64,000 nucleotides of DNA, taken from Sphingomonas sp. PP-CE-1A-559 (GTDB lineage: Bacteria; Pseudomonadota; Alphaproteobacteria; Sphingomonadales; Sphingomonadaceae). The DNA is taken from positions 558,001 to 622,000 of the forward strand of contig NZ_SLYA01000003.1 of the NCBI RefSeq assembly GCF_004340965.1. Direction: 5' to 3'. Shown one piece after another: positions 1 through 6,869 of this stretch. Position numbers and translations under genes: made by a program. The number at the start of each line of letters is the position of its first letter. Within the stretch, counting starts at the first letter, position 1. Below the pieces are notes generated by a model. It searched no databases and was not told the origin of the DNA. It saw only the letters and a list, made by a program, of their open reading frames with translations.

Positions 1-180
1 GTTCGCCATATCGCCTGGATGAAGGCACTTGGCGCACGGCACCTTGCGCAGCCACCGCTTGTATTCCTCGGCACACTTCCACGCTGGGCGACCTGCCCGC
101 GGTGGCTTCCGAGTTTGAAATGCTGAACGGGGCAAACCCACGCCGACCTCCCGACAAGCCGGTATGGCCTGTTGGGTCAC
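1..180 (-). CDS. Phage protein, N-terminal part; possible HNH/DUF968-like nuclease
   Basis: Leftward reading frame that runs off the window edge; about 60 codons are visible from a GTG at 178-180. The stretch WKCAEEYKRWLRKVPCAKC resembles the start of phage DUF968/HNH-type proteins, where a basic region and a Trp-Leu-Arg segment lead into a Cys-x2-Cys pair. The catalytic part lies outside the window, so the family is a guess. An operator-like palindrome begins two bases upstream of the GTG, which suggests control by the phage repressor. No better start exists in frame before a stop upstream. Confidence 0.45.
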   Translation of the reverse strand, partial: MTQQAIPACREVGVGLPRSAFQTRKPPRAGRPAWKCAEEYKRWLRKVPCAKCLHPGDMAN

Positions 181-181
181 A

Positions 182-198
182 TGTGCGCTATACTCACA
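182..198. promoter_or_regulatory. Candidate phage repressor operator (copy 1)
   Basis: TGTGCGCTATACTCACA has TGTG/CACA arms and matches the copy at 1034-1050 at most positions. It sits directly before the leftward gene that leaves the window. The repetition of this motif around the repressor gene and nowhere obvious in the host part points to binding by the repressor or Cro-like protein. This is inference from motif repetition. Confidence 0.55.
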
Positions 199-215
199 TA
201 GTCGTCAATCATAAT

Positions 216-231
216 TGTGCGTCTAGCGCAC
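216..231. promoter_or_regulatory. Candidate phage repressor operator (copy 2)
   Basis: TGTGCGTCTAGCGCAC is a near-perfect palindrome (GTGCG, 5-base centre, CGCAC) in the same orientation as copy 1, with centres about 34 bases apart. It lies between the end of the repressor gene (256) and the leftward gene (180). Two spaced sites would suit cooperative binding, as in lambdoid operators; this is inference. Confidence 0.5.
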
Positions 232-255
232 TTTTATCACGGTGGACTTGGCGCG

Positions 256-966
256 TTACGTCATCATCTCCCGGCGGGTAAGAATGCGATCGATACGGAT
301 CACGTCAGACATTGGTACGCGGAAGTCCAAGCGTGGCTCGTACTGCCGCAGTTCAACATAGCTCGCCGATCGGCGAACGAGCTCCTTCACCAGCACGCCC
401 CTTGAGCGTTGACCGTCATCATCGTCGCTATCCCTGAGATACACGACGACATTGTCACCGGTCGACAGCGGGCGATTGCGGCAAACCGCGACGATCTCGC
501 CGTCGGGTAAGGCTGGGTGCATCGACGAGCCTTGGACATGCAGCGCGTACGCCTCACGCTTGCCAGCCAATATCGCGGGGCGGCGGACATATTCCAGAAC
601 CGATCCGCTATTCAAATCCGTCTGCTCCACAGCCTCTCCCTCGAACAATCGGGCAGCGCCCAGGCCGGAGCCCCAGACGGGTAGATTCTCATTTGGCCGC
701 TCGAGGCTCTCGCCTTCGAACTGCATCACGGTGGCATTCGCCTCCGGCAACTGCTCGGAAGTCATGCCGACGCCGACGCGGCTCAGTAGCTCTTCGGGCG
801 TCACCTGAAGGATTGAGGCGAAGCCATCGACGAATGCGATGTCGAACCGGATCGTCCCATTGATGATTTTTGTGACCGTTGTGCGATCGCGACCGATGGC
901 AAAGGCCAGCTTTTCGTCGCTGGTTTTCACCTCTTTCTTTCGCGCTTTGAACCATGCAGTATCCAT
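256..966 (-). CDS. Phage CI/LexA-type repressor with S24 self-cleavage domain
   Basis: Lysogeny repressor of about 236 residues. An N-terminal helix-turn-helix (LAFAIGRDRTTVTKIINGTI) is followed by a linker and a C-terminal S24 peptidase-like domain with the serine motif GSSMHPALPDGEIV (near residue 147) and the general-base lysine in VLVKEL (near residue 193). Such domains self-cleave when RecA is activated, so the prophage is probably SOS-inducible. I chose the ATG at 964-966. A longer frame reaches 1077, but it would cover the operators and overlap the divergent Cro-like gene; an ATG at 1060-1062 is a less likely alternative. Confidence 0.85.
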   Translation of the reverse strand: MDTAWFKARKKEVKTSDEKLAFAIGRDRTTVTKIINGTIRFDIAFVDGFASILQVTPEELLSRVGVGMTSEQLPEANATVMQFEGESLERPNENLPVWGSGLGAARLFEGEAVEQTDLNSGSVLEYVRRPAILAGKREAYALHVQGSSMHPALPDGEIVAVCRNRPLSTGDNVVVYLRDSDDDDGQRSRGVLVKELVRRSASYVELRQYEPRLDFRVPMSDVIRIDRILTRREMMT

Positions 967-1033
967 CCCTGCTATGTGAACGCCGCGCACAACCGCGTCC
1001 CGTGCGTATTCAGCACACTTTTCTATTGACGAA

Positions 1034-1057
1034 TGTGCGTTAGGCTCACATTGTGAG
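1034..1057. promoter_or_regulatory. Candidate divergent operator/promoter between repressor and Cro-like gene
   Basis: TGTGCGTTAGGCTCACA (1034-1050) repeats operator copy 1 and runs into a perfect palindrome, CTCACA-T-TGTGAG (1045-1057). A TTGACG at 1027-1032 could be a -35 element for the rightward early transcript, but no good -10 follows at 17 bases. The site ends three bases before the Cro-like ATG, so bound repressor would block early transcription. Function is inferred from position and repetition. Confidence 0.6.
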
Positions 1058-1060
1058 TTC

Positions 1061-1291
1061 ATGGCAAGCGCACTCACAACCTATATGAAACGCGAGCGGG
1101 TCACGGACGCAGCCTTAGCGGCAGCGATCGGCAAAGATCGGTCTCTAGTAACCCGGCTTCGCCACGGGACTGTGCGCCCTAGTATCGATGTGGCTGGCGC
1201 GATTGAGCGCGAAACCGGCGGCGCTGTCACGATGCAGTCCTGGCTACCGTCGCAGACCCCCGCGCCTGCCGTTCGGAAGAGGGCCGCGTGA
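1061..1291 (+). CDS. Cro/YdaS-like helix-turn-helix protein
   Basis: A 76-residue protein that is almost entirely one helix-turn-helix domain: the segment ALAAAIGKDRSLVTRLRHGT resembles the recognition region of the facing repressor (AIGRDRTTVTKIINGT). It is the first gene of the rightward early operon and starts just after the shared operator, the usual place for Cro. It probably competes with the repressor for the same sites and favours lytic growth. Its stop overlaps the next start by one base (TGATG). Confidence 0.75.
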   Translation: MASALTTYMKRERVTDAALAAAIGKDRSLVTRLRHGTVRPSIDVAGAIERETGGAVTMQSWLPSQTPAPAVRKRAA

Positions 1292-1452
1292 TGCGCATTC
1301 TCGCAATCATCGCCGAGGTCGTGTCGGCCCTGTTCGCCAGCGTTCCCGCACACGTTGCCCGCAACTGCGACGAGTACGGCGAAGAGCTGGCTTGGATGGG
1401 CGCAGGCGAGATGGATGGCTTCGAACTTCATGCAGAGGGTAATGGACGATGA
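1291..1452 (+). CDS. Small phage protein, 53 residues
   Basis: Short frame starting MRILAIIAEVVSALFASVPA, a hydrophobic N-terminal helix, followed by an acidic tail. Its ATG shares a base with the stop of the Cro-like gene, and its end overlaps the next gene by four bases (ATGA), so it fits translational coupling. I recognise no family. The hydrophobic start could be a membrane anchor or signal peptide. The main support is the seamless fit between two genes. Confidence 0.55.
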   Translation: MRILAIIAEVVSALFASVPAHVARNCDEYGEELAWMGAGEMDGFELHAEGNGR

Positions 1453-1922
1453 GCACGCCGCAAATCCACGGGCGCTACCGCACCGTACCCGCGTCGTTAC
1501 TCCTCAAGGCGATCGGCGACGCGCTGGAAGAGATCAAGGACGAGGACAAGGCGACAGACGCCGACCTCGGCGCGGTGCTTGGGAAGCATGAGGACACTGC
1601 GGCGCGCTACCGTACCGGCCTGGCTGAAATGCCGGTCGTGTCCTTCCTTCGCGGCTGCCGTGAATGGGACGGTCGGTTTGCCAATGCGGCACTGGGCCTC
1701 GTCGGCATGCGTCTGGCACCGATCGACGCCGCGGCGGGCTGCGATCGCGCAAGCGTGACCGCCTTATGCAGCCTGCTCGCAAAGAAGTCGGCGGCGCTCG
1801 AGAACGACGGCGTGATCGACGACGAAGAGCTCGAAGATATGTGGCCGGAGCTTGAGGCCGCCGCAAAGCACATCGATCGACTGCGCGACCGGCGGCGGCT
1901 GCGCATGATTAGCAACCAGTAG
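1449..1922 (+). CDS. Early phage protein, possible CII-like DNA-binding regulator
   Basis: 157 residues. The central stretch (about residues 35-75) with DLGAVLGKHEDTAARYRTG has the layout of a helix-turn-helix followed by a conserved-looking EWDGRFANAAL segment; the C-terminal half is acidic and helical, ending in a basic RDRRRLR. Its place, second or third after the Cro-like gene, is where lambdoid phages carry CII-type regulators, but I cannot assign a family with certainty. It overlaps the preceding small gene by four bases. Confidence 0.6.
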   Translation: MSTPQIHGRYRTVPASLLLKAIGDALEEIKDEDKATDADLGAVLGKHEDTAARYRTGLAEMPVVSFLRGCREWDGRFANAALGLVGMRLAPIDAAAGCDRASVTALCSLLAKKSAALENDGVIDDEELEDMWPELEAAAKHIDRLRDRRRLRMISNQ

Positions 1923-1960
1923 GACCAACCGGCGGCTGTTAGCCGCCACGGAGACTGACG

Positions 1961-2182
1961 ATGACAGCGCTTGATAGCGCAGCGCCGGTAAAGCCCGGTT
2001 CTGCGAATGCTAGTCCGCGGCCTGAGCCGGATCGCGCCGCTCTTGTGGCAGCGTTCCGCAAGGCGTCGCGCGCATGGAACGCCGACGGCGGACCGATCGA
2101 GAAGACGGTGAAGGCGGGCGAGGAACTCTATTTCGCCGCTCACTTCCTGATCGAAGACCTGCTCGGCGAGGCCGTGTCGTGA
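1961..2182 (+). CDS. Hypothetical early phage protein, 73 residues
   Basis: Small protein with a Pro/Ala-rich start and a helical rest (RAALVAAFRKASRAWNADG, then KAGEELYFAAHFLIEDLL). No family recognised. It follows the previous gene after 38 bases, with GGAG upstream of the ATG, and its stop overlaps the next start in the GTGA arrangement seen several times in this operon. Confidence 0.6.
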   Translation: MTALDSAAPVKPGSANASPRPEPDRAALVAAFRKASRAWNADGGPIEKTVKAGEELYFAAHFLIEDLLGEAVS

Positions 2183-2352
2183 AGACGTCGCTCAAGGCCC
2201 AGCAGGCTACGCTTCAGCGTGAGGGCGTCCTCGCCGCGCACGTGAAGTCGAAGACCGGCCCATTCAACATCGAGACGCTCGCGCGATCATACGCGCTTCC
2301 CGCCGAGCGCGTCGCCCAGATCGTGAAGCGCAATGGAGGCACTCATGGATAA
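2179..2352 (+). CDS. Small helix-turn-helix-like phage protein, 57 residues
   Basis: Starts at the GTG that overlaps the preceding stop (GTGA at 2179-2182). The C-terminal half, IETLARSYALPAERVAQIVK, reads like a short helix-turn-helix. The frame stays open upstream to 2074, but an earlier start would overlap the previous gene for a third of its length. No named family recognised. Its end overlaps the next gene by eight bases. Confidence 0.5.
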   Translation: MKTSLKAQQATLQREGVLAAHVKSKTGPFNIETLARSYALPAERVAQIVKRNGGTHG

Positions 2353-2617
2353 TATCGGACGCCTGTTCGACCAAGTTGCTGCTGAAGCTGGTGTTACCGC
2401 CGATCGCGCCAAGCTGGCGGTGTACGTCATGGGCCTGGCATCGGCCGGTCGATCCCTGTCCGACACTGCGGCGGCGTTAAAACGCAAGCCCGCGACGGTG
2501 AAAACCTTGGCGCGCGACTTCATGATCGACTTTCCTGATTATCGCCCCTTCGAGCGATACGAGAAGAAAGGCGAGCAGCGCCCTGAACCGCGTTATCTGC
2601 TCGCGACGGCGGCCTGA
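2345..2617 (+). CDS. Helix-turn-helix-like early phage protein, 90 residues
   Basis: I chose the ATG at 2345 because GGAGG lies five bases upstream; an in-frame ATG at 2333 has no such site. The middle of the protein (SLSDTAAALKRKPATVKTLARDF) looks like a DNA-binding helix-turn-helix of the sigma-70 region 4 kind, followed by a basic tail. Probably an early regulator or replication accessory protein; no specific family recognised. Confidence 0.6.
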   Translation: MDNIGRLFDQVAAEAGVTADRAKLAVYVMGLASAGRSLSDTAAALKRKPATVKTLARDFMIDFPDYRPFERYEKKGEQRPEPRYLLATAA

Positions 2618-2618
2618 G

Positions 2619-3044
2619 ATGGCGACGCCAGTCAACAAGGCAGAGGGCGAAGCAACTCGCGCACTGATCCGCATGCTGCTCGAGACACATACGCGCGCGG
2701 ACGTGTTTCACATGATGCAGCGGACCGTCTCCGGCACTTGGGTGTCGCTCGGTGTCGTGAAAACCATTCGGCGCGAGATGATCGCGGCGGGGGCGCGGCG
2801 GTGCAAGACCAATATCGCTCGCCCGCACTTGCGCGAGGAGCCCGCCGCTCCCGAACCAGTTGCACCCGTCGTCGAACCCGCGCTCGTCGTGCGCCGCCCG
2901 GCGCTGCCACCTGAAAGCTTTGAGAGCCAGATGGCTCGCATCGCCGCCGGCGCACGCCTTGTTCCCGCCCCAGACTTCCGCACGGCCGGGCCGTCCTACA
3001 CGCTCGGCGGCGTATCCTCAGGGATTTGCGCAAATGCAGGCTGA
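2619..3044 (+). CDS. Hypothetical early phage protein, 141 residues
   Basis: Starts one base after the preceding stop. The N-terminal half (to about residue 60) is helical with charged residues; the second half is rich in Pro, Ala and Val (about residues 70-100) and probably unstructured. The last 11 bases overlap the next gene. No family recognised. Position in the early operon before the replication genes suggests a role in replication or its control, by context only. Confidence 0.55.
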   Translation: MATPVNKAEGEATRALIRMLLETHTRADVFHMMQRTVSGTWVSLGVVKTIRREMIAAGARRCKTNIARPHLREEPAAPEPVAPVVEPALVVRRPALPPESFESQMARIAAGARLVPAPDFRTAGPSYTLGGVSSGICANAG

Positions 3045-3456
3045 GGCCGCTACCTGCGCCGCTAAACCGGCTCACCTCGAACGCCTCGAGGCCGAACTAA
3101 ATTCGGCGATGCGCGAGCGCGGAGACGCGCGCCGCAAGCAAGAGGCTGAAGACGAGGCCAAGCGGCGGACCTCTAAGCGAGCCGCAAAAGCGGCTCACAC
3201 GTCGCATATGCTTTCCGTCCCACGCATGGCCGGGCTGATGAAGGCCGGGGCATTGCTCGGCAGCGCTTTGGCGCTCGCCGAGGCTCTGAGCATCAACCCG
3301 CGCAGCCTGCGGGCGAAGTTGACCGCCGATCGCGGCGTATCGTCTGACGATCTCGAAGCGGCGGCGGCGGCACTTGAGGCGCGGGCAGGGCAGATGATCG
3401 ATCACGCCGCCAAACTCCGTGCTGAGTGCCAGCCTGCCGAGGTGGCCGCCGCGTGA
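3034..3456 (+). CDS. Hypothetical early phage protein with basic coiled-coil
   Basis: 140 residues from the ATG at 3034, overlapping the previous gene by 11 bases. Residues 15-55 are highly charged and helical (RLEAELNSAMRERGDARRKQ), consistent with a coiled coil or nucleic-acid-binding helix; the rest is Ala-rich and helical with a possible helix-turn-helix (LAEALSINPRSLRAKL). No family recognised. The stop overlaps the next start (GTGA). Confidence 0.5.
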   Translation: MQAEAATCAAKPAHLERLEAELNSAMRERGDARRKQEAEDEAKRRTSKRAAKAAHTSHMLSVPRMAGLMKAGALLGSALALAEALSINPRSLRAKLTADRGVSSDDLEAAAAALEARAGQMIDHAAKLRAECQPAEVAAA

Positions 3457-4199
3457 CGATCCTGACGGGCTTCGATCTTTGTCGGGCGGCGATGGGCGTC
3501 ACCGGGATCAGTGCGCCCGAACAGAGCGTTTTGAACGTGCTCGCGATCATGGCGAACGACGTCGCGCAGTGCTGGCCTGGCATCAACGGCCCCGCCGGTC
3601 TGGTCGGCAAGACGAAGCTGTCCGAACGCGCAGTGCAGAATGCTGTGAAGGCATTGGCAGCTGCGGGACATCTCACCCGAACTGAGCGTCCGGGCAAAGG
3701 TGTCATCTACACCGTACACCCCCGCACCACCTGCACCCCCGCACAAGATGCGCCGGTGCAGGAAGTGCGCCCCGCAAGGGATGCGCCTACCCCCGCACCA
3801 CCTGCACCCAAACTACCAAGAACCACCATCTCAACTATGTTGGACGCGCAGGCGCCTCGCAAGCCTGCGGGTCCGAGCAGCTTCCCGTGCCCCGATGGCG
3901 TCGATCCCGAACATTGGGCGGACATCCTCGTCAACCGGAAGTCGAAGCGCCTCGCCAACACCCCGACGGCTCACAAGGCCATCCTCCGCGAACTCGAGAA
4001 GCTTTCGGACGAGGAATGGCCGCCCGGTCGCATCGTTCAGCACGCCGCCGAGCGCGGCTGGGGCGCAATCTTCGATCCACGACCACAGAACGGAAACCGC
4101 AATGGCAAACGACCTGATCACCAACGAAGCCGCGGCAACGGGTTCCTCGATGCCGTCATTGACGCCGAGCGTGATGACCGTGCTCGCCAGAGCGTTTGA
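3453..4199 (+). CDS. Phage replication initiator, O-like, with N-terminal winged helix
   Basis: 248 residues from the GTG at 3453, which overlaps the previous stop. The first 85 residues look like the winged-helix domain of phage O-type initiators: VGKTKLSERAVQNAVKALAA is the recognition region, followed by GHLTRTERPGKGVIYTV, a beta-wing. A Pro/Thr/Ala-rich linker (about residues 88-130) leads to a C-terminal helical domain. As in lambda, DNA repeats inside the linker-coding part may form the origin. An in-frame ATG at 3426 would overlap the upstream gene more. The next gene overlaps its last 98 bases. Confidence 0.7.
   Translation: MTILTGFDLCRAAMGVTGISAPEQSVLNVLAIMANDVAQCWPGINGPAGLVGKTKLSERAVQNAVKALAAAGHLTRTERPGKGVIYTVHPRTTCTPAQDAPVQEVRPARDAPTPAPPAPKLPRTTISTMLDAQAPRKPAGPSSFPCPDGVDPEHWADILVNRKSKRLANTPTAHKAILRELEKLSDEEWPPGRIVQHAAERGWGAIFDPRPQNGNRNGKRPDHQRSRGNGFLDAVIDAERDDRARQSV
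3718..3809. repeat. Iteron-like repeats inside the O-like gene; candidate phage origin
   Basis: A 21-base segment, ACCCCCGCACC followed by ACCTGCACCC, occurs at 3718-3738 and again, identical, at 3789-3809. The 71-base offset puts the copies in different reading frames, so protein sequence does not explain the identity. The core CCTGCACC also occurs inverted at 3755-3762 (GGTGCAGG). Lambda and relatives carry origin iterons at this place in gene O. Function as an origin is inferred. Confidence 0.5.
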
Positions 4200-4713
4200 G
4201 AGCGGCGCGGTGTTCAGCGCGCAGGACATCGCGTTGATCGAGCCGGTCGCCAAGGCTGTTGCGATCGCCAAGCCCGCCGACGAGCGCTTCGTGCGTCAGT
4301 CGCTGGGCGGGTTGTCTGCAGCACTGCCCAGCCAGGCCACCGACGAGGTCTCGGGGAAGCTGAAGTTCAACACGTACATGACGATGTTCGCCGGGTACGA
4401 CGAGCGTGCCTTGGCCTATGCCTGCCGCCGCTGCCTCGACGAGCTCGACTGGATGCCCACCGTACACCAGTTGAAGGAGCGCATGGCGAAGTGGGTCAGC
4501 CCCGAAGAGTCGGCCATCCGCCGCGCGCGGGCAATTATGCGGACCGGACGCCGAGAAGTGACCGCCGAGGCCGCGCCGATCACCGCCGACCAGATCCGCG
4601 CGCTGAAGCCCGAGTTCATCAGCATGGGCGTGAAGGCCGGGTTCATCACGCAGGATCAGGTCGACGAAGCCTTCGGCGCGACTGAGCAGCCGCCTGAGCA
4701 GATGGCGGCATGA
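4102..4713 (+). CDS. Phage replication protein, possible helicase loader
   Basis: 203 residues from the ATG at 4102, which overlaps the O-like gene by 98 bases. The central part, YMTMFAGYDERALAYACRRC and then DELDWMPTVHQLKERM, has the Tyr ... Ala ... Trp-x-Pro-Thr-x-x-x-Leu spacing seen in phage loader/inhibitor proteins of the G39P type. The place right after an O-like initiator is where lambda has its loader P. The assignment rests on this motif and on position, so it is moderate at best. Confidence 0.5.
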   Translation: MANDLITNEAAATGSSMPSLTPSVMTVLARAFESGAVFSAQDIALIEPVAKAVAIAKPADERFVRQSLGGLSAALPSQATDEVSGKLKFNTYMTMFAGYDERALAYACRRCLDELDWMPTVHQLKERMAKWVSPEESAIRRARAIMRTGRREVTAEAAPITADQIRALKPEFISMGVKAGFITQDQVDEAFGATEQPPEQMAA

Positions 4714-4743
4714 CGAATAACAAGAAGAGCAGGGGGTAGGGCG

Positions 4744-5415
4744 ATGGCGCGGGGAAACGAGTGGTGCATCCTGAGGGTGGCGTCAGCGCGAACGCTGAAG
4801 CTTGCCGAGACGCTGCGATCCGTTGGCATCGAGGCATGGTCGCCGCGCCGTACGATCAAACGGGACGCGCCGGGGAAGCGTCGGCGGATCGCACTGAAGC
4901 AGCCTAAACTGATGCTCGAGATCGATCTGCCAATTATCCCGGGCTTCGTGTTCGCCTGCGCTGATCGCCTGGACGATATAATTCGGGCAAGCGCGACGCC
5001 CTTCGGCCCTCACCCGTCTTTCTCCCTCCTGCAAGTCGGTGACCGTGTGCCGCTGGTTGGGGAGCGGCAGATAGCCGGGCTGGTCGCTGCGGAGGCTGAG
5101 GCCACGGCCGCAATTACGGAAGAGCGCCTCGCCGAGGGTCGGGAGGAGGAACGCCGCGCGCGGGCTACTCGGCTCGGCACCGAGCGAGCGCGGCGCAAGG
5201 CATTGCGGCAGGAGGTTAAGGCGTTGAGTGCGGGGCAGCAGGTTACTGTCGACGATATGCCCGCTCTCGCTGGTTTAGTGGGCACGGTGGTAAGGGGCTG
5301 GGGCACGTCCGCGCTGATCCACTTCGGCGGGGCCCTAACCATGGAAGTAGAGGCTTGGCGAGTGCGCCCATCTGGTGTACATAGCGCGAACACCCTTCAT
5401 AGGGACGCTGCTTGA
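4744..5415 (+). CDS. Phage NusG-family transcription antiterminator-like protein
   Basis: 223 residues with NusG architecture. The N-terminal NGN-like domain (about residues 6-85) shows WCILRVASARTLKLAETLRS and the hallmark PIIPGFVFA. A charged Arg/Glu-rich helical linker follows (about 105-155), and the C-terminal KOW-like segment (about 160-200) has GQQVTVDDMPALAGLVGTVV and a closing IHFGG. NusG proteins bind the RNA polymerase clamp and change elongation; specialised paralogues (RfaH, LoaP) act on chosen operons. Here it is the last gene before the late operon, the position of lambda Q, so late-gene antitermination is the natural inference. Confidence 0.75.
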   Translation: MARGNEWCILRVASARTLKLAETLRSVGIEAWSPRRTIKRDAPGKRRRIALKQPKLMLEIDLPIIPGFVFACADRLDDIIRASATPFGPHPSFSLLQVGDRVPLVGERQIAGLVAAEAEATAAITEERLAEGREEERRARATRLGTERARRKALRQEVKALSAGQQVTVDDMPALAGLVGTVVRGWGTSALIHFGGALTMEVEAWRVRPSGVHSANTLHRDAA

Positions 5416-5770
5416 GCAGCTTCGGGACAGACGAAGTGGAGCTACATGCTCTTCCGCATCCCTGATCGACCACTCCTCGCGGGTGGTCGTAAGCATGTCT
5501 GCACTTCTGGAGGCGGTGATGCCCGCACCGCAATTGCGGCTCACCCGCGCTGACCTACGGTATTAGATCAGCGTTCGAGGGAGGTCGGCACATATGTCAC
5601 CACCTCGGATGCGTCACTGTTCTGGTCGCATGGCACCGTTGCTCATCGGCATTGCGGTCCGCCAAGCGTCTAGTCGGACAGCGCAGATGAAAGCCTCGCT
5701 GTCCCGGTCGAGTGCGCAGGCCCATGCGTCCTCGACCGACCCGATCCTGCCTGACCCCGACGGAGGCACC
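5416..5770 (+). promoter_or_regulatory. Early-late intergenic region with hairpins; candidate late promoter/antitermination leader
   Basis: About 355 bases without a convincing gene; frames here are short and rich in Arg and Ser. It contains the inverted repeat CGACCAC/GTGGTCG (5467-5489), whose 9-base centre can extend the stem by CC/GG with a bulged T, and the palindrome CCGCAATTGCGG (5528-5539). An alternative start for the next gene at 5594 is preceded by GGGAGG. Lying between a NusG-like gene and the late operon, it is a candidate for the late promoter and the RNA element that recruits the antiterminator. Confidence 0.4.
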
Positions 5771-5968
5771 ATGGCATCGACGCAGCCTTCCGCATCCGGT
5801 CATGTGCGCAGCACGACGGCCGAAGTCGTCGAGGCGATCGGCATGCGCGTGCTGCGTATCGCCGAGGACATGGCCTCAGGGTCGCGTCATCAGGGCCGAA
5901 GCGAGCGCCTGATCGGCGAGGCAGAGCAGGCAGCAATCGACCTGCGGGCTGCCGTGCGCGGCCGCTGA
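5771..5968 (+). CDS. Small phage protein, 65 residues
   Basis: I chose the ATG at 5771 because GGAGG lies four bases upstream; an in-frame ATG at 5594 would add an Arg/Ser-rich stretch that does not look like protein. The product is helical and charged (VVEAIGMRVLRIAEDMASGS). No family recognised. It is the first gene of the packaging operon, and its stop overlaps the HNH start by one base. Confidence 0.5.
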   Translation: MASTQPSASGHVRSTTAEVVEAIGMRVLRIAEDMASGSRHQGRSERLIGEAEQAAIDLRAAVRGR

Positions 5969-6291
5969 TGGGCTGGTCCAAGATCAGCCGCCACCAGCGC
6001 GGCTATGGCACTGCTCACGACAAGATGCGGGCCCACCTGCTTGCCACTGTCGTCACCTGCGAGGGTGAGTGCAAGACCAACGGTATCGAGACGCTGGGCA
6101 CTATCGCCGATCACATCGTCCCGCTGTCGCGGGGCGGCACTGGCGAGCGCACCAACTACCAGTTGCTGTGCAAGGATTGCTCGGACCTCAAGACGCTCGC
6201 TGACAAGGGCGCCACGGCGCGGCCTGTTGGCGGCGTTGATCGTTCGGGCCGACCGACCAGCGCGTTGCACCCTTGGAATAGGAAGGCATGA
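5968..6291 (+). CDS. HNH endonuclease of the packaging module
   Basis: 107 residues. Contains an HNH core: ADHIVPLSRGGTGERTNYQL followed by LCKDCSDLK, with the metal-binding His, a central Asn and a Cys-x2-Cys type end. HNH proteins encoded just before the terminase genes of HK97-like phages assist the terminase in cutting cos ends (established for several phages), so this one is probably part of the packaging machine and not a homing nuclease. It overlaps the genes on both sides by a few bases. Confidence 0.85.
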   Translation: MGWSKISRHQRGYGTAHDKMRAHLLATVVTCEGECKTNGIETLGTIADHIVPLSRGGTGERTNYQLLCKDCSDLKTLADKGATARPVGGVDRSGRPTSALHPWNRKA

Positions 6292-6293
6292 CC

Positions 6294-6488
6294 ATGGCGG
6301 ACGAGCCCACCCGCAGCGAGCGTCCTCGCACAGATTGGCCTGAGGCTATCCGTGCGCAGGTAGAGATCTGGCAGGGCCTTGGCGAGGCTGCATCACACAT
6401 TGCTCATGCCAAGCGCGCGCTGTTCCTCGCCTATGTCGCCGAGGGCTTCACTGAGTCCCAAGCGCTCGAACTCGTGAAAACGATTTGA
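6294..6488 (+). CDS. Small phage protein, 64 residues
   Basis: Two start codons are possible, at 6288 and 6294; GGAAGG at 6281-6286 is better spaced for 6294. The protein is helical and hydrophilic (IRAQVEIWQGLGEAASHIAH, then FTESQALELVKTI). The last part resembles a short motif seen at the ends of small phage accessory proteins, but I can assign no function. It lies between the HNH and terminase genes and shares their orientation. Confidence 0.5.
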   Translation: MADEPTRSERPRTDWPEAIRAQVEIWQGLGEAASHIAHAKRALFLAYVAEGFTESQALELVKTI

Positions 6489-6490
6489 CG

Positions 6491-6766
6491 ATGTCCAGCC
6501 CTCCGCGCGCACTCTCGGTTCACGACGCTGACTATGATCCCGCTGTGGGTGAGAGCATCGTCGTGCGCCTGGATGGCGTCGATCAGCATGGTCGCGTCGA
6601 GGCGTACGACGTCGACGCAGGCACGGTCACTCGCTGCAAGCTCGACGCGCGCGGCTACACCTTCGCCGAGGACGATGAGATCGCTCGTGAGACCGTGCAC
6701 GGCGTGGTCACCGCAGAGTTCAAGGCTGCACTCGACACGCCGAGCGCACCCCACCCCCCGGTGTAA
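6491..6766 (+). CDS. Hypothetical phage protein, 91 residues
   Basis: Starts at the ATG two bases after the preceding stop. The sequence has an acidic, beta-rich look (ESIVVRLDGVDQHGRVEAYD, GTVTRCKLDARGYTFAEDDE), suggesting a small beta-barrel. No family recognised. About 100 bases without a gene follow before the terminase small subunit. Confidence 0.5.
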   Translation: MSSPPRALSVHDADYDPAVGESIVVRLDGVDQHGRVEAYDVDAGTVTRCKLDARGYTFAEDDEIARETVHGVVTAEFKAALDTPSAPHPPV

Positions 6767-6869
6767 AGTCTGAGGGCCGTCGGCACCCGTACCGACCACG
6801 TGGTGCATGCGCGCTGCGATCAATTTCTGAGGGGGGAGGGTTTCGGCCCGTGCCGCCGCTGGAGTCCGC

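Noticed and set aside
5594-5770. Longer start (5594) for the first packaging-operon gene
   Set aside because: The added stretch is Arg/Ser-rich and unlike protein; GGAGG is well placed for the ATG at 5771. The GGGAGG before 5594 keeps it as a weak alternative.
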